64,000 nt of DNA, taken from the NCBI GenBank assembly GCA_021397845.1, contig JAHSVC010000034.1, forward strand, positions 3,596,001-3,660,000, read 5' to 3'. Source of the DNA: Areca catechu. Its lineage: Eukaryota > Streptophyta > Magnoliopsida > Arecales > Arecaceae. Shown piece by piece: positions 1 to 13,300 of the stretch. The translations under genes and the position numbers were made by a program. A model generated the notes under the pieces. The model did not search any database. It had not been told where the DNA came from and saw only the letters and a program-made list of their open reading frames with translations. The number at the start of each line of letters is the position of its first letter. The first letter of the stretch is position 1.

Positions 1-1800
1 GACCGAGCTTTGAGGTTGGCAGCTTTGAGCTACACCTCTAGATCAGCATGGCGGTGGACTCGGAGAACATGTTCTCTAGGTAGGTGATGTAACCTTCTTT
101 CTTGGTGACCTCACCTTTAAATTTTTTGCTTGGGATTCCTGGTAGTGGCATCTTCCAAGGCTGCTTGAAGGTCCTCCTCTAGTTTGCCCTAATGGGCCTT
201 TGCAATCGAGAGCTCATCTTCCAAAATCTTGACCTATTCCCTCTCAATCTCAACCCGGTCCATGGCAAAGTCCTTTAACTCGCTCATCTTCCAACACGCC
301 TCCTTGATAATGAAGGCATAATGGGTAAGCTGTCAAGAGAAAGATATTATAAGTCAATCTTTCTCGGTCAATAACCTGGCCCATGGTCGATAACTGAGAT
401 AGGACCTCTTTGATCGACTAATTCCCTTGCTCCTCCTAGTTGACTAGCAAAAGATGAGGTCAAGAAGCTTCTCGGCTAGCTCATAAACATTGAAGATGGA
501 GGAGTTTGGCCCACTGATGTTGACCTCCAATCACCCTCCTCCCTCTCGGGAGGGGCTTCCTCAAGCACTAGAGGGCCTTTGGAGGCAAGCTTGGTGGCTT
601 GACCTCCACCGTGGAGGGTGAGGATGGAGTCAATAGCCAAGCCAGAGACGGTGCATGAGTGATGGTGGAGCTCCTCGGCAATGATGGCTAGACAGTTGGC
701 ACTAACGGATCAGCCTCTCCAACCACTCACTAATGACAAGGGCTGGAGCAGAGTGGGGTGTGGTAGCCTCTTCTAGCCTAGACTCGAAAGCCTACGCTGG
801 CTCAGTTGTCACCACAGGGCTTTCTTCACCATGGCATTTTTGGCTTCCCCATGGCCACCCTCTTCCAATTGATCTCTTTCAGCTCCTCAGCTAAAAACTT
901 CATATTTGCATAAGCCAAAGGATTGAATTGTTTAAGTCTGAGCAATCGGCAAAGAGCAAACATGAGAACACTCACCTAAAGCTTTCACTAGGCTGATGCC
1001 AGCATTGAATAAGTTTTGTTCTGATAGCACTTCTCTCTCTTGAGGGATCTTCAAGCTGAGAAGCTGCTTGAAGATTTCTAAATTAGCAGGGTCGACTTCA
1101 ACATCTTGGTTTGGAAAGCTATCCGGGTCACTCCATACCTAGTCCACCCTCTCATAAAAGGCAAAGAAATATCAGTTCTTCCAACCATTAAAAAAAGAAG
1201 GCAGTTGGAATCAAATCTTCCTACCTTGCTTAGGAGCTATAAACCGCCAACCTTTTTCAATCGGGTGTCATTTCATGATGTAAATCACTCAAAACAGAGA
1301 AAACCTAGCCACGATCCCATAAAAATGGCAGAGAATAATGAAGGATCAGATGATCCTAAAAGCATTCAAAGCAAGCTGAGTAGGAACAAGCCGATCATGG
1401 TCTAAGAGGCTAAGAATAAAAGAATTGAGTAGAAGGTAGAGCCTAGCATGAAAAAAGCCCTCATATAAGATGATTCCCCCCTTAAGACTAGAGATAACCC
1501 TATCACTACAGTTGGGGGCAGTAATCCTAATATTTTTGGGACTTTGTACACCCCTCGAAGGTGGATGATGTCCTCCTGGGTCATGGTAGAGGCCAAGATA
1601 GCCAGACCTGTGGGCACCAGGGCATCAACCATCATAGCGACAACCACTGGCATAGGAGGTGACTCTGAGGCACCTAGACTCGAAGCCCAACAAGTCCTGT
1701 GCACCACCCTAAATCACACATCTTCTTCATGATGGTCAGAGGAAGAAGCCCTAACCAGGGAAGGTTCGGCAAAATCTCCAAGCCTAGAGACATTGCTCAT
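1..1800 (-). pseudogene. Degenerate antisense ORF of Tat-type Gypsy (Transposase_28-like)
   Basis: Reading the minus strand from about 1800, short blocks match the antisense ORF at 44529-46840. There is an N-terminal serine/acid-rich stretch, then a block beginning STMTQEDIIHLRGVYKVPKI (compare STMTEDNLSLLWDVYGIPNL in the other copy). A hydrophobic GFVARFSLF-type block follows around 1270-1330, and an NLFNAGISL block lies near 980-1020 (compare NLFEAGISP). Below 900 the minus strand reads as charged coiled-coil sequence such as EDELSIAKAH. The first blocks resemble the plant domain called 'putative gypsy type transposon' (Transposase_28), whose function is unknown. Many stops and frameshifts make it a pseudogene. 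Confidence 0.65.
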
Positions 1801-2518
1801 TGAGAGCTTTCAGCCCAGATGAACTCATGTTGACCTAAAGAATAGAAAGGGATGGAAGCCCTAATAGAGAGACGAGATCGTTGAGCATGGCCTCACCAGA
1901 AGGACCCTATGAAGGATCAGAAGAAAAGATTGGTGGGGGCAAGAACAGAAGGGGACCTACCTGGCATGGAGGAAAACCCCGGGAGTAATCTCATTTTTAA
2001 GTTCTTTCTCTCTTTCTTTTTCTTTCCTGTAGGCTAGTGAAGGCAAGACCCACTTGACGAAGATGGAAGGCCCTTAAAATCAGTCTCAATGGCTAGATTT
2101 GGCCTCCATCTGGTGTGGCCCTCTAAGATTCAAATGCATGGCAAGCCCTCACCTTTGAAGGGTCACATTGCCTTGAGCACCTCTCCCATGCATTTACTCT
2201 CCATTCCGGAAAGAGCGAGTGAATAATTTTGAATAACCACCATTAGAGTCATGTGGGCACCCTTGGTTGGCCAAAAGAAGATATGCGAATCACCACCTAG
2301 TGCGTAAGTAATTAATTATAAGGCCATGACATGCCACATCAACAACTCTCCCTATCAATTAGAATATCTTATAGCTAGCAACAATCCATTCAAGAGCTCA
2401 ACTGGTAACCAAATAGTGCCCAGATCGGTCCGACCTCCAAGGCAATCAAGTTATCTACTTCTATTGCCCAAAAGCGACAAGAGTGCCAAGCTTCCCAACC
2501 TTGGAAGTGGGGGGCATC

Positions 2519-3346
2519 TGATATAGCCACAGTTAACATGTAACCGGTGGCATCCTAGACTACCACATGCACCACCAATGGATGTGGATCCAAGCATGCC
2601 TTGAGAAGAATCACGAGTGCAACCCATCAACTAGGCACCCTTGCTTGGGCCGGCTAGACAGTCCAACCTCATTTTCTACTATATCTCGCTCCATGCCTTA
2701 TAGGTCGGTAGGCTGACTTCCTACTCAATTCAACTAGCTAGCCGAGTAGCCCAATCTAGACCAACAAGTAGTTGGCCTGTCCATGTGGCCATAGGCCCAT
2801 TCTAGTATGGCTAGCTGTATGCGGGAAGTGGTAGGCAAAATTCCAATGGCTCCTAATGCTGTAAGTAAAAGATCCCAATGGTGGAAATCTCAGGAAATAA
2901 AATCCTGCCACCTCAATTCGTTATACCTGTCAAAGGTAGACACCTACTCCAAGGACATTCTATTATGCCACGTAGCCATACAAATAGATAAGAGGGACCT
3001 TCGATCCAGATATGCACTCAGACGTTCCCACATGCTTTTGCTTTTACATTCATCGGATTACTATAGGCCTCCAGCTCTGACTATTGTAGCTCTCATTTTC
3101 CAATCACTGACTGAGCATCAAAGTATCCTCGCAGGTAGCCCCAATCCAAGGACCTTCTTGTTGTAGCTCTCATTTTCCAATCACTGACTGAGCATCAAAG
3201 TATCCTCGCTGGTAGCCCCGATCCAAGGACCTTCTTGCAGGACACCGGAATGAAACCATCCAAGAAGATCTCCAGTCATTGCCGGAGAAGACCGGAGCAT
3301 TCCTCTCCATTGCCAGAGTTTGATGATAGGCGAACCAACGGTAACA
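2519..3346 (+). repeat. 3' LTR of the decayed Gypsy element
   Basis: The LTR starts TGATATAGCC directly after a G-rich tract, parallel to TGATATGGCT at 36795 and 47344. It ends GGTAACA at 3346, parallel to GGCAACA (38526) and GGCAATA (49674). Length is 828 bp. The right boundary is inferred from that parallel because no second copy is in the window. It contains a 77-bp tandem duplication (3084-3237). Confidence 0.6.
3084..3237. repeat. 77-bp tandem duplication inside the LTR
   Basis: The stretch starting TTGTAGCTCTCATTTTCC at 3084 is repeated at 3161 with two substitutions (GCAGG/GCTGG and CCAAT/CGATC contexts). It is either a real local duplication or an assembly stutter. Confidence 0.85.
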
Positions 3347-4320
3347 AGTTTGGTTAGCCAGTATCCATACCGGTCCCGTAATTAAAAACTCCATACTCAT
3401 ACCCATTTTGTACCTGTCTTAGATCAAATCGGGTCTGGTAGATAAGAGAGATTGGATTGGATCAGATCAAGTTGGATAAGAAATTCATCAAGCAAATATT
3501 ATAAAATAATTAAAATTTTAAAGAGGAGAATTTAGATTAAGATTATATTGAATTGGATTTGGGATGAGGCAAACCATTATCCATATATAATTTGAACAGT
3601 ATTTTATCTAAAGTCTACTGAGTTTTAATTGGATCAGTAAAATCTATCCTATTTGGATCGAGCCAAATATCTAGTGGATCGGCTAAAACTGGTATCTCTA
3701 GTACGGAAATTTAGATATATTGCCTTCTTATAAAAAATACATAAAAACTAAAATAGCTTTCACGAACCTCTCATCATTATTTTTTAATGCAAATCTGAAT
3801 TTTGTTTTCCCTATTCAGCTCAACCAACAAGCCTGCACAACCTAATGCATAATTTAATGGTACATCCTGATCAATAAAAAGATTGGATGCCGATAAACTG
3901 TATATATATTATTTTAGCAATATCTATTAAAGAACCACTGCATTGCAAGGGTTCATTGCTTCTTATCGAAAAGATAGAGAGATAGAGAGAGAGAGACTAT
4001 AGGAGCTCTGGTAGGGTTTGTGTATTAGATCAATGGGATGGGATGAACGGTAGCGGATCGGTCAGTTCGCCACACCACCCACAAAGCTGACATCTAAACT
4101 CGATCCACAAAGCTACCGAGTCAGAGTCAGAGACCGAGTTCTGCAGGGTAGAAGCAAAGCCGAATACACCCCCGCCCTTTTTTTTCCTGTCGTCGTCACA
4201 TTATCTCTGCATGCCATTTTGCCCATCGATGCGTCGACCGTCGTTGCTCAACCTTTTCCTCGCTCGCGACATCAACGCCGTTTCATAGGAAGGAAAAACT
4301 TCTAGAGAGGGGGAGCGAGG
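3347..4320 (+). other. 5' flank and 5' UTR region of the STEEP1-like gene
   Basis: This is mostly AT-rich non-coding DNA up to about 3970, then a GA-rich microsatellite (about 3971-3997), then a GC-richer stretch leading to the ATG at 4321. The GA repeat and pyrimidine-rich run (TTTTTTTT near 4180) are typical of plant 5' UTR/core promoter DNA. I see no convincing TATA box at the usual distance, so transcription may start from a TATA-less promoter. No coding sequence is visible. Confidence 0.4.
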
Positions 4321-7300
4321 ATGCCGAAGCGGACGACGCACACGTACTCGAGCGAAGACGCAGCGCCCGACGGCTCCGAATCCGACCTCTTCGTCTACTA
4401 CTGCAAGCATTGCGGCTCCCACGTCCTCATCACCGGTGCGTAACAAAATCTCTCTCTCTTCTTTCTACGGCTGTAAATCTCGTAGCCCAACATTCGTCTA
4501 TCTCTCCTTTTATTTCTTCTTCTTTGATTGATTTATGGAATTGCTGGATTTTGGAATTAGTAGTCCCTTCTTCGATTGGTTTCAAAAGTTAAGACTAGTT
4601 TGTTAGCAGGGTGCTAATTCTCACCGGACCTATGCAACATGAGTATAATTTACGGGATTAGCGTTTCAAAAGCATTGCGCCTATAATGACATTAATAATG
4701 ATATAGTTCCGCCGTCTTCTCCAGTGGTTTCGAGTGGTTCAAGTGGTTTCCAAGTTTGGGGTTTCAGAGAAGAGAGGGTTAGGGTTCTTAGTTTGTGTTG
4801 CAGTGTTGATTATGGCGGAGCTCGGAGGAGGAGGGAAAGTCTCCGGTACTGAGGGGAAGGAGGAGACCGTCGCTCCTGGGCGGAGGTAGTGCACGGGCCG
4901 GCCAGAGCTCCAGTTTGGTCTTCATACAAGTTGACGGAGGCGGAAGTCGAGCGCCTCCAGCCCAACTTCAGTAAGGTCCTCGTATTGCCGGACTCGTTGA
5001 TCGATGATGCCCGGAGGAAGTGGGAGGGCCTTGCCATTACTTTCCATAGTTGGATCGTAGAGTTCAAGCGGCCAGGATAGCTAAGGTGGTCCGGGCCAAG
5101 TTGTCTCTGCTGGCAGAACCCGAGGTGTTTTCCGTTGGGGAAGATCACCTTGTCGTCCACCTCGGGTCGAAAGAGGAGTGCAACCGAGTGTTAAGGACGG
5201 GACCCTGGTACGTTGCAGGCCAACTGATGGCCCTGGAGCCTTGGCAATCAGATTTCTACCCGGCAAGAGCCCTGTCAACTGAACGGTAGTCTGGATGAGA
5301 CTACCGGAGCTGCCGCTGGAATACTGGGAGCCATCTGCCATGATGATGGTAGCAGGGGAGGCTGGCAAACAATTGTCGCTGGACAACTTTACGGATCTTA
5401 TGAGAAAGACGGGCTTCGCACGGGTTCGAATGGAGTTGGATGCATCTAAACCACTGCTGCCGGGGATTTTGATCCAGGGGAGCACTGCGGCTTTCTGGCA
5501 GCAGTTTGTCTACGAAAGCTTACCTGCAGTTTGTTTCCGGTGCGGACGGATAGGCCATGTGGTGGAGGCTTGCCACTACCGAGAGGGACAGGGGAGGCAG
5601 GGATGCAAACACGGGCTTGTGCTCAGGTAACTTCATCAACCTCCAGGGGGCTGAAGCTGGACGGGTCCCGCAATCAATAGCTTCGGAGGAGGTGGAGATC
5701 CTTACTTTTGGCCCGTGGTTGTCCACGGCCAGAGTGCGTCCTACCAGGTTGGGGGGGGCCTCTGGGAAGAATGCTTCCTTGCGGACAGAGGTAAGGCTCC
5801 GGTCTCCTCTCCGGATCCACCATCCTCATCCCTAACTTGATCCTCTTCTCCAGCAGTCCTCTACTCTCTCCTCGCCGCCAGACTCGGAAGGGTGGCAGAA
5901 ACCTTCTAAGGTCGCGAGGAGGAAGTCGCTGGAGGCTTCTGCATCGGATCCTTCTGAGGGGTGGGGAGTGCTGAAGGAGGCTGCTGGGAACTCCTTTGCG
6001 GCGCTCGCTGATTGCATGCAGTTGATCCCACCTAAAGACTCCCTGAGGGATCATCAAATGGTGGAGTACGGGGTGATTTCTCTGAAACGGACTAGGAGCC
6101 GGTCCCGGTCATCATCCCCCTCCGCGATGAAGCCGCTCCGCCAACTGTGGATCAGGTTAGTCCTATTGATCCTTCCTTGTATGTTAATGAGGGTGCTACG
6201 GTGGGCGATGTTGGTGGTGGGGTTCCCTTTCCTTTGGCTGGGGCGTCGGAGGCTAGGAAGAGGGAGTTGAAGAGGGAATGGCGAAGGGTTGAGGGGAAGT
6301 CGGGTTCAAAGAGGGAGGGGAGAGGGCAGCCAGGGGTATCTAAAGGGATGGTGATGGGAGAACGCTCAGAGGGGGACCAGGGGCCAACTTACAGAGGGAG
6401 AAGAGGTTGGGGGGGAGCAGGGGGTGCTTCTGGAGGCTGGGTCCTCGCAGAGCTTCATACTGGGAACTGGGGATAGGGGAAGGAGGAAGGGTTAGTTGGC
6501 TCGGGTAAGGTGAAGGAGTTGGGCTGGGGCAGGGGTTCATAGGTGCTGGACATGTAATGGACTCTCAGCAGGGAGAAGGGAGCTTAGGTCCTTTGCTGCT
6601 TCAGCACCTGATATCAGCACCACAGCCACCGGCTTCATCAGGCCTAACACAAATGCAGCAGGGAGGGGGCGAGAGGAATTCTTGGTTGAGGTGAACATCC
6701 ACGAGAGTCATATGCTGCCAGATAAGGAAAAAACAAGGCTGAAAGTCAAACAACCAAATTCAAAAAGCTGACTGAAGAGGGATCCTTGCACAGGGACAGC
6801 ACGAGACAGTTTGTCACAGGGTCCAAAATGCCCTGGGTCTCATGGGAGCTGGCAGTAAAGGTACAGGGTTAGTTACTGTTCCTGTAAAGGAGGGGAAATT
6901 TGAGGAAAAAAAGAAAACTGTACTTGTTCTGAAATCTACCGAGGTCGGACAGGGGTCCGAGCCTCAGCTTTGACTTTTGTATCTATGAAAACTCTGGTAT
7001 GGAATGTTAGAGGGATGAAAAAACCCTCGTTTTATCTACTTATCATAGGTACCTTCAGCTTCATCATCCGCAAATGTGTGTTTTGCTGGAGACTAGGATG
7101 TCAGGTCCTAGTCTTGATGCTATCAAGCGCCGTTTTCCCAGAGATTGGGGTTTCTATTCTATGCCTTCCCAGGGTCTGGCTGGGGGCATTATCGTCAGCT
7201 GGGACTCCAAGGCAGCCAAAGTTGATGTCTTTCATAAATCTTCTCAACTGGTTGCCATTGTGATCTCTGAACCTGACCGTCCTCCCTAGCTCCTCTGTGG

Positions 7301-10300
7301 AGTTTATGCTAGCATGTCTTATCGTAAGAGAAGAGTGGTTTGGGAAGAAGCCTCTACTCTGATCGAGCAGGGGACCCTACTGTTGTAGCTGGTGATTTTA
7401 ACACTATTGAAAGGCAGGAGGACAAGCAAGGTGGTAAACCCTTCATCCAGGATGCTGGCACTAGGGAATTCTCTAACTTTATCCTGGACAATGGAGTTAT
7501 AGACTTAGGCTTCACGGAGCCCCAACATACTTGGTGCAATAACCGGTCCGGTCAGGCCAGAGTGTGGGAGAGGCTGGACAGATACTACGCCACTCCATCA
7601 TGGTTCTCGCTTTTTTCGGACCATACTGTGCACCATCTCAGCAGGATTGCTTATGATCATGCCCCTATTCTCCTTTCTATAAATTTCCCTCCCAAATCCG
7701 TGCCCTTCAGATTTGAGAAGTTCTGGCTTTCTTATCCTCAGGCCAAAGATTACCAGGGAGGTGTTGAAGATGCCTGTCCGGGGTGACGCGACTTACAGGA
7801 TATCCAGGAGACTGGAGCTTCTGAAGCGGCCCTACTCTGGTGGAACAAGGTTGAGGTCGGCAATCTTATGCACCAAATTAAGACAGTAGAAGCCATTATT
7901 CATGATTTGCAGGTAAAGGAGGATACCCAAGGCTTTTTGGCGGAGGTTGACCTCGAGGCCCTTCGGACTTCTCTAGCTCGCCATCATTCTCTTCTTCAGA
8001 ACCTGGAAGTCCTTTGGAGGCAAAAGTCTAGGATTTAATGGCTGAGGGAGGGGAACAGGAACACCCGGTACTTTCACCATGCGACCATCATCAGGAGACA
8101 CACCAATACCATCCGGGCTATTTATTCTGACCAAGAGGGCTGGATTGAAGATGAATCCATCATTCGGAGGGCATTCTGTCGCTACTTCACAGCTAGGTGG
8201 ACTGTTCCTACTCCAATCTCTCCTTCCATCTCTACAGTTCCTCCCCATACCTTAGTTTCTGCTGTCCAGAATTATTCACTTTTATATCAGGTGTCCAATG
8301 AGGAGGTCAAAAATGCTCTGTGGTCCTTGGCGGAGGACAAAGCTCCTGGCCCAGATGGGTTTCCACTGTTTTTCTTTCGTCATTTTTGGGATATTCTGAG
8401 GAATGATATGGTTGCTGCAGTTCAACTCTTCTTTAACACTGTCATCATGCCTTCCAATTGGAAGCAGACTTTTTTGCTCTTATTCCGAAGCAGCAGCATC
8501 CATCTACGCCTGCTCACTATCACCCTATTAGTCTCTGTAATACTCTATATAAAGTCTGTGCTAAGCTTCTGGCTAATAGGATGAGGCTGATTCTTCCCAA
8601 GCTGATCAGCCCTAAGCAGGGAGCTTTCATTGGAGGCCGAAATATCACTGATAATATTTTGATAGCCCAGGAATTTATGCACGATCTCCATCGAGCTTCT
8701 CGGAGGCAGAGTCTATTGGCTATCAAGCTCGATATGGAGAGAGCCTATGATCGCGTCGACTGGACCTTTCTCTTCAAGGCAATGCAAGATTTTGGTTTTC
8801 ATCCTGCCTGGATTTCTAAAATTATAGCATGCATCACTGCTCTCTATCCTGGTTAATGGAACCCCCACGGAATTCTTTTCATCCTGCCATGGGCTCCGAC
8901 AAGGTTGTCCTCTGTCCCCTTATTTATTTATCATTTATGCTGCTTTCCTTTCCAGAGCTTTATCGGCGGCTATGCGGGATCACCATGTCTACCCTTATAC
9001 TTCCGGGCCAGGTGCCTTGCCGGTATCTCACCTATTCTTTGCAGATGACTGTTTGTTACTAGGCCGGGCCTCCCCGTCTATTGCTAGGGGCTTCAAGAGA
9101 GTAGTTGAGCAATACTGCTATGCCTCTGGCCAGAGGGTCAACTTCCAGAAATCAGGAGTTTATTTCAGCCCTAAGACTCCCTCACCTATCCGCTGTAGGA
9201 TTCTTCATATACTGGACATCCAGGAGCGGCAGGGCCCTCTCCACTATCTGGGTATTCCCATTTCTGGTACTAGGCTCACCAGGGGTGAGTGTGGCTCTTT
9301 ATTGCGACGGTTAGCGACTGGATTGCAGGGTGGCAGGCTAGATCTCTCTCCGCAATGGATAGGCTCACTCTTGTTCGCTCGGTCCTTGCCTCTCTCCCAG
9401 TGTATATTATGTCCAATGCTTTTATTCCTAAAGGAATTATCAGTAAGGTCGAGCAGATGATTCGATCTTTTCTCTGGGACTCCTCAGCTGCTCGAAGGAG
9501 AATTCATCTTATGAGATGGGACATGGTTTGTCGGCCTGTTCAGAGTGGTGGCCTGGGCATTCCCTCTCTCAGCGATAGGAGGGAGGCCTTCCTGACCAGA
9601 CACACCGCCAGGTTCTTCCTATGTCGAGATAGTATGTGGTCTTCTTTCTTGAGGGCAAATACGGTGATATCCTCCTATGGATCTCCAGGATAGCCCTCTG
9701 CCTACCAGGAGGTCTTCTATGTTTGGCATGAGATTCTTGCCAGGCCCCAACTATCATCCCTCACATATCCTGGGTGTTAGGTGATGGCCGATCAATCAGA
9801 CTTATGCATGATCCTTGGATCTCAGACATTTCTCTGATTCGGTGGTCCACCTTTATTCCAGTCCTTACTCCCCTCGATATGACCATTGCTGATCTCAGGC
9901 GGCCGGGGCTGACCGGATGGGATACGGATAGGGTGCTGCCACATTTGGAAAGATTCTCGGCTTCAGAGTTCTTTCTATTCCCCTTCCGGTTTATCAGTAC
10001 CCGGATATTAGAGTTTGGCAACACACCACGACTACCCGAGTGTCTATCTCTCATCTCATTGGACGGCCCATCTTGGACCCTTAGTTGTCTCGGAGCTATC
10101 ATTGGATTTGGACCTTGCCTGTGCATCCCAGGGTCTCTCTTTTTATCTGGAAACTTACATGGCACCGCCTCCTAACTCGCGAGTTTCTAGTCTCGAGGGC
10201 ATCCTGATCGCGGTGGAGTGTCCTTTTTGTAGGACTTTGCCTGAGTCCCAGACTCATGCCATCTTCTTTGTCATCGTGCGATGACGATCTGGGCTTCTAT

Positions 10301-13300
10301 GACCCTTCTACTCAGCCCTACCACATTATTGACATCTTTTATACTTTGTTGCGGATGGCTCCTAGGATCCACGTATCTTTCACGGCTTATCTAGCTTATT
10401 ATATTTGGATATCCAGGAACGAGCGAATTTTGCAGCTACCAGGTCTTCCCGAGGATGGTGATGGAGAGAGTTAGAGCTGCTGCTATCGAGTTTTGCAGAT
10501 CCACAGTGATGCCGGCAGGGATCTGGGATTCCCCTTCCGCTCCCAGAGCGATCCGGAGGGTTTTTATTACCTGAGAACCCCCTCCTCCGCCATTGGTCAC
10601 TGTCAGCTTCGATGGCAGCCTGCGTCGTAGGATGGGGGGAGCAGGATTCGTCATTCGGGACTTCCACTCTGGTTTCTGGCGGTTGGGGTTATTCCTCTTA
10701 TGGAGCTATCGGTTCCGGCTCTGTAGTTGTATGCGGCGTGGGCTGGGATTAGATACACTCGACAGGTACTCTATCTCGACCGACTCGTCATCGAGGGAGA
10801 TTCCGCCACTGTCATATCCTGGCTTACACATTCCTCCTCCGAGCCTGCGGCACACCTTTGGTCAGGGATATCAGGCTTATGTTGCTCGGCTGTCAGGCTC
10901 TTATCATTAGGTACATTTATAGGGAGGCCAACTCAGCGGCGGACTGGGTAGCCTCTTTTGTTGCTTAGCACACGGGTTTAGCCCTTTGGTCTGATTGGCA
11001 CTCGGTCCCTGTACAGCTTAGGGACATTTTATTAGCTGACTCTCTTGGTTGTATTCGTGTTCGGTCAGTGCAATGAATACACCGTTTTATCAAAAAAAAT
11101 AATGATATAGTTCCTGCTTCAATCGATAGGAGTTATTGATTAGAATTATTAGGATGAATCTGATCTGGAGTTCAGAAGGCTTCATATAAGTGGTGGGTAT
11201 TCCTGTTGCTTGCGAGCTTATGAAACTGCATCCTCTTGTAATTTAAGGGGAAAATAAGAAGAAGTAGGGTGAGAGGCCAATTCCTTGTTGATTTAGTTTA
11301 TCATCTTTAGGTGCGATAGAGCATCAAGGAAGTAGAAGTGACGAAATTGGTTGCTATCTTGATCTCATTTGAGTTTGACACCATGTTTCAGTTATTCATT
11401 TCGTTTGAATTTTGAGGAGGAAAATATAAAAAGGGAGGAAGAAGGGAGTGGATGTCTTGATTGATTTTCAGTTTTGAGACAAGGAGGTGGAGGAGTCGAA
11501 TTATTGCCTTCTATCATGGCTTGCTATGCTCAGGTTAGAGGAAGACTATGAGGATCCTTGAACTTGAGTTGGAACACCAACAATGTGTTTACAATTAATC
11601 ATCATCGTGGTTATATATATATATTTATGGGAATTCTGTATGGTTGGAAGAAGGTGTGGATGCCATTTAGTTTCACGCATGGTATGAGTCTTTTTCTGTG
11701 TTTCACTCATAGGAAGACTTTTCAGGACTTGGGAGAAACCAAGAGAAATAGCAAGTAGGGAGAGAAATAGCAAGTTAAGGAGAGAAATAGCAAGTTAGGG
11801 TTGGCAAATTTATTCTTGACAAATGCAGAATGAGACTCTTGAGCATCTGGTTCATAGGTTTCTTCCATGAAATTCTCTTCTTTATAGCGGGTGACTTTGT
11901 GCTGTTTTACTTATGATCTCCCAATGAGAAATAAAGAGGCTTTTAGTGGTTGGAGTGTTTGACTACAAGGAGGTTTTGGGAGGTTTAGAAATCAATACCT
12001 TCCAAAGAAGCATCTGATCTTTTATGGTGTTTGGAGAAACATTTTTCACACTTCCAATTGTTGGACTGCACATGCTGCTATTCATTTATCTGAGAATTTC
12101 TTTTTTTAAAAAAAAAATTTTACCTTCTATTTTTTTCTCCTTTGTTTTGTCTTACCACAATTTACCTTGTCACCTTATCAAAGCCGAAAGAAGATTCCTT
12201 TTTAACATATCTGCTCCTTAACTTGCTTTTTCTGATTATTGACTTTTAAATTAAATCATTTTGCAATTATTAAGAACAAATATCTTCTTCGATGAACCTA
12301 AGCAAAATGAGTTCTCTTCTCTTTTGTAACTATTGTCTTAGTAGGAACTAACATCTTATTGCAATGCCATTATAGTGTGTCTTGTCTGTAAGCTATAAAA
12401 ACTAATTTTCTTCTTTTCATGATAAGAAATGCATGCTTTCTCTAGGTCTGGCCATTTAATTAGCCAGCTGGTATTTTTTCCACAGTTTTTGAAGCAGTGA
12501 ATTAGCTACTAATTTTTTCTAAGTTCATTATTTAGGGTCTGTTTGAAGCAGTGAATTTGAAGCAGTTATTAGCTACTAATCTATCATTGAGGGTCTGTTG
12601 GATGAATGGGTTGAAATCCTATTTGATTCATAGATTGGGCCAACACAACCAATTAGATAATAAGATTACAGGCTGGTCTAGGTCTATATCCATGAGTACC
12701 TAGGAATGGTTTTAAAGTGAGCAGGCCTGAACAAGTTTTTCTTTTCCCTATAGGATTCAGGCGGTCCACTCCAAAACCATTTTTGGGTATGCATTGATAA
12801 AGGCCTAGTCCAGCCTATAATTCTGTTATCTAATTGGTTGTATTGGCCAATCTACGAATCCAATAGGATTTTCAGCCCATTTATCTAAACAGGCCCTGAA
12901 TTTATTTGAGTTTTTGATGTAGCTGTTGGTTGTTAACCTTATCGTTTGCTTATTTATTTTTCTAAAATTTTTCGATGGTCTTGTTGATTGTGTGAAATTC
13001 TAATACTCAAGCTAATCTAGTTGCTGCCGTCGAAACCTCATAGAAAATATTTCCCTTTTTTCTATTGTTCTATTGAATTGTGTCATCAGTAATTGGGTGA
13101 TGTGTTCTGGAGATACCCAATTGCAGAAGATGCCAAAGAGGAAGACTGACAGAGCATGTGTGCTGGACAAGAAAAAACATCTTGCAAGATTGAATGTTAA
13201 AAAGGCTGGAAAAGTTCTATTAAAACGGTATCCTAAATACACATTATCTTATTCAATTAAGATATCTGATAATTTTCTTATTCTGTAGTTGCACATATAA

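Larger units (their letters stand above)
1..3346 (+). mobile_element. 3' part of a decayed Tat-type Gypsy LTR retrotransposon
   Basis: This is the right-hand end of an LTR retrotransposon whose 5' LTR, gag and pol lie outside the window. Three things support it. A minus-strand remnant (1-1800) matches the antisense ORF of the complete Gypsy element at 36795-49674. A G-rich polypurine-like tract (GTGGGGGGCA) sits just before 2519, as it does before 47344. The LTR opening TGATAT is shared with the complete element. The 1801-2518 stretch is AT/GC-mixed spacer in which I see no coding signal. The element is old: the antisense frame is broken by stops and frameshifts. No target duplication can be tested because the left end is missing. 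Confidence 0.75.
4711..11097 (+). mobile_element. Full-length plant L1-type LINE in intron 1
   Basis: The element is flanked by a perfect 17-bp target duplication, AATAATGATATAGTTCC, at 4694-4710 and 11098-11114. It ends in a short poly(A) tract after CACCGTTTTATC. It encodes a zinc-knuckle ORF1 and an ORF2 with endonuclease, reverse transcriptase and RNase H regions, the order of plant L1 elements that acquired an RNase H. It lies in the sense orientation inside intron 1 of the STEEP1-like gene, between exon 1 (ends 4435) and exon 2 (starts 13113). A complete 5' end and a perfect duplication suggest a fairly recent insertion, although both ORFs are broken by frameshifts. Confidence 0.92.
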
